The position numbers were made by a program, and so were the translations under genes. This document shows positions 59,334 to 64,000 of a stretch of DNA of 64,000 nt, piece by piece (the first letter of the stretch is position 1; each line of letters starts with the position of its first letter). Origin of the DNA: Hericium rajendrae (taxonomy: Eukaryota > Basidiomycota > Agaricomycetes > Russulales > Hericiaceae). The stretch lies in the NCBI GenBank assembly GCA_033439255.1, contig CM065887.1, forward strand, positions 1,364,001-1,428,000, given 5' to 3'. The notes beneath the pieces were generated by a model that was given only the letters and a program-made list of their open reading frames with translations, did not search any database and was not told where the DNA came from.

Positions 59334-60427
59334 ATGCTCACACCTCCTCCCGCCAAACGCCTTCGTGAGGACGATTTTGAGGTACTGGCTTGGACGCGTC
59401 ACCCTGACCTCTGGCTTGCGCGTGGCGATATCGTCCTCGTATGCGACGCCACTGGATTTTGTGCGAGTCAGTGCATCTTGGCGCTGAACTCGACCGTCTT
59501 CCAAGACATGTTCGCGACTGTCGACCCGGCTCAAAACGAGGTGTTCGAGGGTCTCTCCGTCGTGCGGCTCCAAGATTCTGCTGAAGAGATGTACCATCTT
59601 CTCAAGGCCATGCATTTCAGACAGTGCGTTCCATCTCTTCAGCTGCTTGATAAATGTGTATGAACTGTTTCGAGTCATTTAGGTATATACAGAAGAAATC
59701 GAAACCTGCCTTCAAGGTGCTCGCAGCGGTTCTGAAGTTATCGACCAAATATATGATTGACGACCTGCGTGAAGAGATTGTCGACACGCTTGCCTCCATA
59801 TTTCCGTCAACATTTGCGTCCTGGAGTGTCGACAAACGTGATTACTTACCCGAAGATACAGATGAGATGTATGCTGTTGAGCTAGCAAAAACGTACAACA
59901 TCCCCATCATGCTTCCCATGGCCTTCTACATGTCCTGTTTCTTTACCCTCAAGGAGATCGTCCACCCAACGACCAGCGCCGCATCAAATGAGACCAGATG
60001 GGCTTGCGCAATCTTCCGCGATGATCTCATGGGCCTCATCGACAAGGCATTGAAGGATACTCGCGCCGCCGAACAATGGCTCTTCCAGAAGGCGTCGCGC
60101 TGTTCAGATGGGAACTGGAGATGCGCTGAAGATTCATGCGTTGCTCTAATTGATGAGTCTGTGCGAGAGCATGAGAACAAGTTGCGGCGACTGGTTGTGG
60201 GGGATGTCCTCTCGCCGCTGGTGCTCCGACAATATGACGGCAGCCAAGGCCCTGGCTGCCAGACCTTCAAGGACCACCTACGGCAGTACTGGGTTGGTAT
60301 GCAAAAGAGGATCTGGGATGCCCTCCCTTCGCTCTGTGGATTTAAAGACTGGGCGGTAGTCGAAGCGGCCCAGGCAGCTTCAACAGCGACGAAACGTCAG
60401 GAGAACTCATCGACATCGGATGCATGA
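59334..60427 (+). CDS. BTB/POZ domain protein A'
   Basis: Predicted 344 residues from exons 59334-59623 and 59683-60427; intron 59 bp, phase 2. Both exons equal those of gene A in length (290 and 745 bases), and the proteins are very similar along their whole length: PAKRLREDD, LARGDIVLVCDATGFCASQC, KLSTKYMIDDLREEIVDTL, C-x4-C, WDALPSLCGFKDW and an identical STSDA end. The start aligns with MVTQPAAKR of gene A as MLTPPPAKR. Intact, and paired divergently with D'. Confidence 0.92.
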
Positions 60428-60890
60428 CCCACGCGACTGTTGGTGAGTTTCCGTCTGGTCTTTGCAGCTTTATTATCGCCTATTTGACTGACCTGCGCAT
60501 TCTCAGACACGCGACACGGCGGCAAGGATTCCATCGTACCACATTCACGCTCGCATCCCGCGCCGGAGCACCCAGATTGCATTTCGAGCGTTTTGCATGT
60601 TATTCGCTCGGAGTTCTTTGTATCCTATGATTGGTTGTACAATGCTGAGCATATAGGTATTAGGCTGTGATGCTTTGATATTAATATGCGCACCGTTGCA
60701 GCGCATCAGTAGCAAGTGGGCCCCAGAGATACTGTCTTGATCCAAAAAAAAAAAACTTTGAATGTTTGCGTCACAAATGTTGATCGTAGGTGGTCCTCGT
60801 GCATATCTTAGACACTTGGATCACTATACTTTCCCTCCTATTCATGCTGTCTTTTCTCGACGCCTGGGCGTTAGAAATGCTTCTTCTGCC

Positions 60891-60906
60891 GGGCCGGATC
60901 CGGGCC
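60891..60906 (+). promoter_or_regulatory. GC-rich palindromic element upstream of C'
   Basis: GGGCCGGATCCGGGCC lies about 215 bases before the C' start and has a self-complementary CCGGATCCGG core. The equivalent site upstream of relic C (1237-1252, minus strand) reads GGGCCGGTCGCGGGCC. Confidence 0.35.
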
Positions 60907-61117
60907 ATTCGTTCGTTCATCCGAAGTTCGATGCCGCCGCAAGCTCTTCAACTTCTGACGTCGCTGTTTTCTTCTACTAGGCACCACTTTGTTCCAACTT
61001 TTGGCGAACCCGCTGCACTTTAATTTGGTCTTCACTTGGACAGCTCTTTGCTCGGTCTGGTACATCTACACAAACCTCTGCTGCTTTTGCCTCCGAAGTC
61101 ATCAGTCACTAGCAACC

Positions 61118-62217
61118 ATGGCACCGAAACGCCCCAACAAGAGACGCAGGGAACTTGAGGACGAGCCTGGACAAGCTGCAAGCGAAACTTCTACAGTGTC
61201 AGCTCCAACGCAGACGTGGACCTCGCACCCTGAGCTCTGGCTGGAACATGGCGACATCGTGCTCGTATGTGAGAAAACTGGGTTTCGCGTCGGCAAATGC
61301 GTCTTGGCGGCCAACTCGTCGGTCTTTGGAGAGATGTTTACGGCCGCTGCCGCTCATGGCGAGATGTTCGAAGGCCTTCCGGTCTTACACCTTGAGGATT
61401 CTGAAGGCGACATGTATCATTTGTTGAAAGCGATTCATTTCCGACTGTAAGTCTCTCCTCTCCTCTTTAATAGCTTTCTAATAAACCGATGGCCTCATTC
61501 TTGTGATATAGATGTCAACCAACTTTAGCTTCCCTCATGGCAGTTCTCAAGCTCTCTGCTAAGTACGGATTTGCTGATCTGCGAGCAGACGTCATAAAAT
61601 CCCTGGCCGTGATCTTTCCCTCCACTCTGTCGCCTCACTCCATGATCTTCAAGTACTTACCAACAGATCTTGATTATTCTCTTGTGGTGGAACTCGCGAA
61701 ACAATATAACGTCCCCCTCATCCTTCCCGCCGCCTGCTACATGTCTGCTCTACGGCCTGCCAGAGTCATCGCCGATCCCAATTTCGGCTCAGCGGCCATG
61801 TCTACGCGATCTTTCTGCATGGTTTTCCGTGACGAGCTCATGATCACCGTGGCGAAGACATTGGCGGACAGCTACGCCAGCGATACATACATCTGGAAAG
61901 ACCGGGCACATAAGCTAGCTTGCAGCGGACTTTGCCCAGTAGACAAGTGCTGCCGCTTACGGCTCAGCCGTCCCGAAACGCTGCTTCGCCAACTCGCTGG
62001 CGATATCTTCAGTCCGTCCTTCGGCCGATTGACGGTTGAGAACGGGGATACAGCCGTCGGCTGCAAGGACCTCCAGACGATGATCGATCGGCACTGGTCT
62101 AGCATACAGCAGAAGATCTGGGATTCTTTGCCGTCACTTTGTGGATTCCAGGACTGGGAAGCGGTCAAGGTTGCTCATGAGGCTTCGCTGAGAACGACAA
62201 ACGAGAAGAAGCTCTGA
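61118..62217 (+). CDS. BTB/POZ domain protein C'
   Basis: Predicted 344 residues from exons 61118-61446 and 61512-62217 with a 65 bp phase-2 intron after H-F-R-L. N-terminus MAPKRPNKRRRELED; BTB core LEHGDIVLVCEKTGFRVGKC. The helical part is divergent (LSAKYGFADLRADVIKSL in place of LSTKYMIDDLRE). C-terminal domain with C-x4-CC (CPVDKCC), FSPSFGR, a single cysteine at the second site (GCKDLQ) and WDSLPSLCGFQDW. Same length as A and A'. Its left-arm copy is the relic at 845-1103. Confidence 0.92.
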
Positions 62218-62732
62218 ATCGCACAACATGTTATGGTAGGTAAAGCTCGTTGCTTCTAACATGCATTCACCTGGCTTATCAGACGTATTACGGCCATCTG
62301 CAGTTTATTAAGAACCGCGCTAGTATCCAAGGTAGTATAAGCTACATGGCGAAGCCCGCTATCTTCAAACGCCGGTCTACTTATACGCAAAGATTTTTCG
62401 TACGCCTCTTTGTCCTGTTGGTATCTTGTCTCGGCACTGTGATGTGGCATTCGTTGTACTTGCTTTCATGGTATCCATAGATAGTTTTGACATTGTAGGT
62501 GTAACTCAATCAGACCTCTATGTTATTCATGTTTCAAATTATTGGGCAGTGTCCTTAATATCCCGGCCGTGCGCTCTCTGCGATCAGGCCATCTCGAAGC
62601 GGATAACAGATGCGGTACATATGATGACGTTTCGAGGGCCGTTGACTAGTGTCGCCAATTAGAAAGTGACATATACATAACGGTCAATGCAGAGCTCGAT
62701 TGATTTACACTAGGCAAATTACCACGAATAAA
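62218..62732. other. Intergenic, no gene seen
   Basis: About 0.5 kb between converging BTB genes. Short open frames carry no recognisable domains. Confidence 0.4.
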
Positions 62733-63972
62733 TTATTGTCCTTTATGCCGGTCTCGAGCCAATGCGGCCTTCTGCGCGTCATTAACGGCCTCCCAATTTG
62801 CAAATCCACACACTTTTGGAAGTTGCTCCCATATCGCTCTCTGGATCGAGTATAGATAACTACGTGAATCGCGGTCGCAGCAATCGTGGTCGGAATCTGT
62901 CCAAGGGTAAGTCAGCAAGAAAACATCAGATTCTAGACGTCGGATTGTCTTTTCTTGGCTGGCTTTGATTTGGTCCGAACGCCCGCCACAAGAGCACCCG
63001 TACACATGCCACTGTCCGTCATCCAGACGCGACCATGGGCTTCGAGGTTCAGATGAATAGGACATGGAACGGGGACCTGAGTTTGCGTTAGCGCGGACGT
63101 ATATGTCCTCAATGGCACCCATGAGATCGTCCCGAAAGGCGACGCACATCCGGCGCGTGGAATCATCGACGAAGCTGTCCGTGGAGTCAAGGATCCCCCG
63201 CACGCCAAGCAACGCAGAACCGTAACATGCTGCAGGGAGGATGCATGGGATCTCGCATGTGCGGCTCAACTGGACGGCCTGGAGAGGGTCTACGTCATCG
63301 GGACAGGCGTATCGAAAGGCATTGAAGAAGGACGGCGGTGAACGTGAACATTCGTAGGTATCACTGCGTGATGAGAATATCATGGTAAGGATGTCAATCA
63401 TGTCCGCACGGAGGTCGTCGATCATGTACTTTGTTGACATGCGAGTGAGGCTCATGAGCAATTTCCAGCTGGGCTTGGATTTCTTCCTACCGAATCTGAA
63501 AAAAAAACTGTTGAAAAGCTTCTCGAAATAAAGGAGACATTACTGACCGTCTGAAGTATATGGCCTTCAACATGTTGAGCACGTCATATTTGCTGTCCGG
63601 AAGATGCACAACAGCACAGCCTTCGAAGACTTCTTCGCCAGATTTATCTCCTAATATGAACATGCCTTCGAACACCTTCGAGTGCAGAGATAGGACCCCG
63701 CGGCCAACGCGGTACCCTACTGCATTGGAGACGAGAATAACGTTGCCGTCCTCCAGCCATATCTCGGACGCACGTTTCCAATGTCCGGGTATTGACTTCA
63801 GCTGGGCTTCATCTGCACGGCGGCACCTTGGTGTATTTGAAAGGACTTTTTTGTCGGGGAGCAAGACTGTTTGCGTGCTCACAGTTTTCGTCTCTGTCGC
63901 TGGCCTCTGCGCAGGAGACGGCCATTCTGGTTTCTGAAAAGTAGATGTCCTTCGGGAACTAAAGAAGACCAT
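62733..63972 (-). CDS. BTB/POZ domain protein, divergent long copy
   Basis: Predicted 395 residues from exons 63548-63972 and 62733-63495; intron 52 bp, phase 2, at the family position after Y-F-R-R. The N-terminus is about 50 residues longer than in other copies. The BTB core is LEDGNVILVSNAVGYRVGRG, with serine in place of the usual cysteine. A 15-residue insertion (SDTYECSRSPPSFFN) interrupts the helical part after MSTKYMIDDLRADMIDIL. The cysteine domain is altered (CSC, later CC), and the ending is LPKVCGFANW. It is the most divergent intact copy and belongs to neither duplicated block. The start is the first ATG in frame, near the window end. Confidence 0.85.
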
Positions 63973-64000
63973 GATCTCCGAGTTAGGAGTTGTCGCATGC

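Larger units (their letters stand above)
55395..61400 (-). repeat. Right arm of the inverted segmental duplication
   Basis: Contains B'(+), D'(-), A'(+) and C'(+), the mirror image of 845-5060. It is longer than the left arm because D' is full length here. The intergenic stretches 55400-55610, 58848-59270 and 60430-61110 match the left arm, which shows duplication of a continuous segment and not separate gene copies. The inner boundary is near 55400 and the outer one lies at or beyond the middle of C' exon 1. Confidence 0.8.

Noticed and set aside
1-64000. CRISPR arrays, bacterial operons or phage genes
   Set aside because: The sequence is intron-rich fungal nuclear DNA; no spaced direct repeats and no prokaryotic gene organisation were seen.

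Overview
The window is nuclear DNA of a basidiomycete fungus, most likely an agaricomycete and plausibly a wood-decay polypore. Genes carry many 47-66 bp GT-AG introns with GTGCGT/GTGAGT donors, CTNAC-like branch sites and CAG/TAG acceptors, and the families are typical of Agaricomycetes. I placed exons by reading splice signals by eye and checking that the reading phase closes over the whole gene.

The dominant feature is a large lineage-specific family of BTB/POZ genes: ten intact copies, three full-length copies with one disabling lesion each, and three short relics. All full-length copies have the same two-exon design. Exon 1 encodes a basic N-terminus and the BTB core. One phase-2 intron of 52-61 bp follows a conserved H-F-R-Q motif. 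Exon 2 encodes a BACK-like helical part and a C-terminal domain with paired cysteines that ends in IWDALPSLCGF-x-D-W.

Layout. 0.8-5.1 kb: BTB block (relic C, gene A, relic D, gene B). 5.3-6.4 kb: putative bHLH factor. 8.6-11.0 kb: NOG1 GTPase. 11.3-12.5 kb: a lone BTB gene. 13.0-14.8 kb: O-methyltransferase with one in-frame stop. 16.0-19.3 kb: aminopeptidase P with a long extra N-terminus. 22.1-22.7 kb: ribosomal protein uS13. 23.1-27.5 kb: three tandem BTB genes of another subtype. 29.2-32.2 kb: MFS sugar transporter. 32.5-35.0 kb: a small conserved protein and a membrane-anchored PC-esterase-like protein. 35.6-39.8 kb: NRPS-like A-T-R reductase with an apparent frameshift. 40.1-41.9 kb: a second, intact O-methyltransferase. 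43.3-47.8 kb: four BTB units forming a duplicated divergent pair. 49.4-52.4 kb: single-pass membrane protein. 55.0-55.4 kb: tyrosine-recombinase relic. 55.8-64.0 kb: second large BTB block.

The left (0.8-5.1 kb) and right (55.4-61.4 kb) BTB blocks are inverted copies of each other, with gene order C-A-D-B against B'-D'-A'-C', separated by about 50 kb of mostly ordinary genes. The recombinase relic sits at the inner edge of the right arm. Inside the blocks, divergently transcribed BTB pairs share a GC-rich promoter element close to ATCGGGCCGRRGCCGGACC. Some copies are whole, some carry a single lesion and some are reduced to 30 codons, which is the pattern of ongoing gene birth and death. The O-methyltransferases and the NRPS-like reductase may be parts of a small secondary-metabolite locus, of which only one O-methyltransferase looks undamaged.
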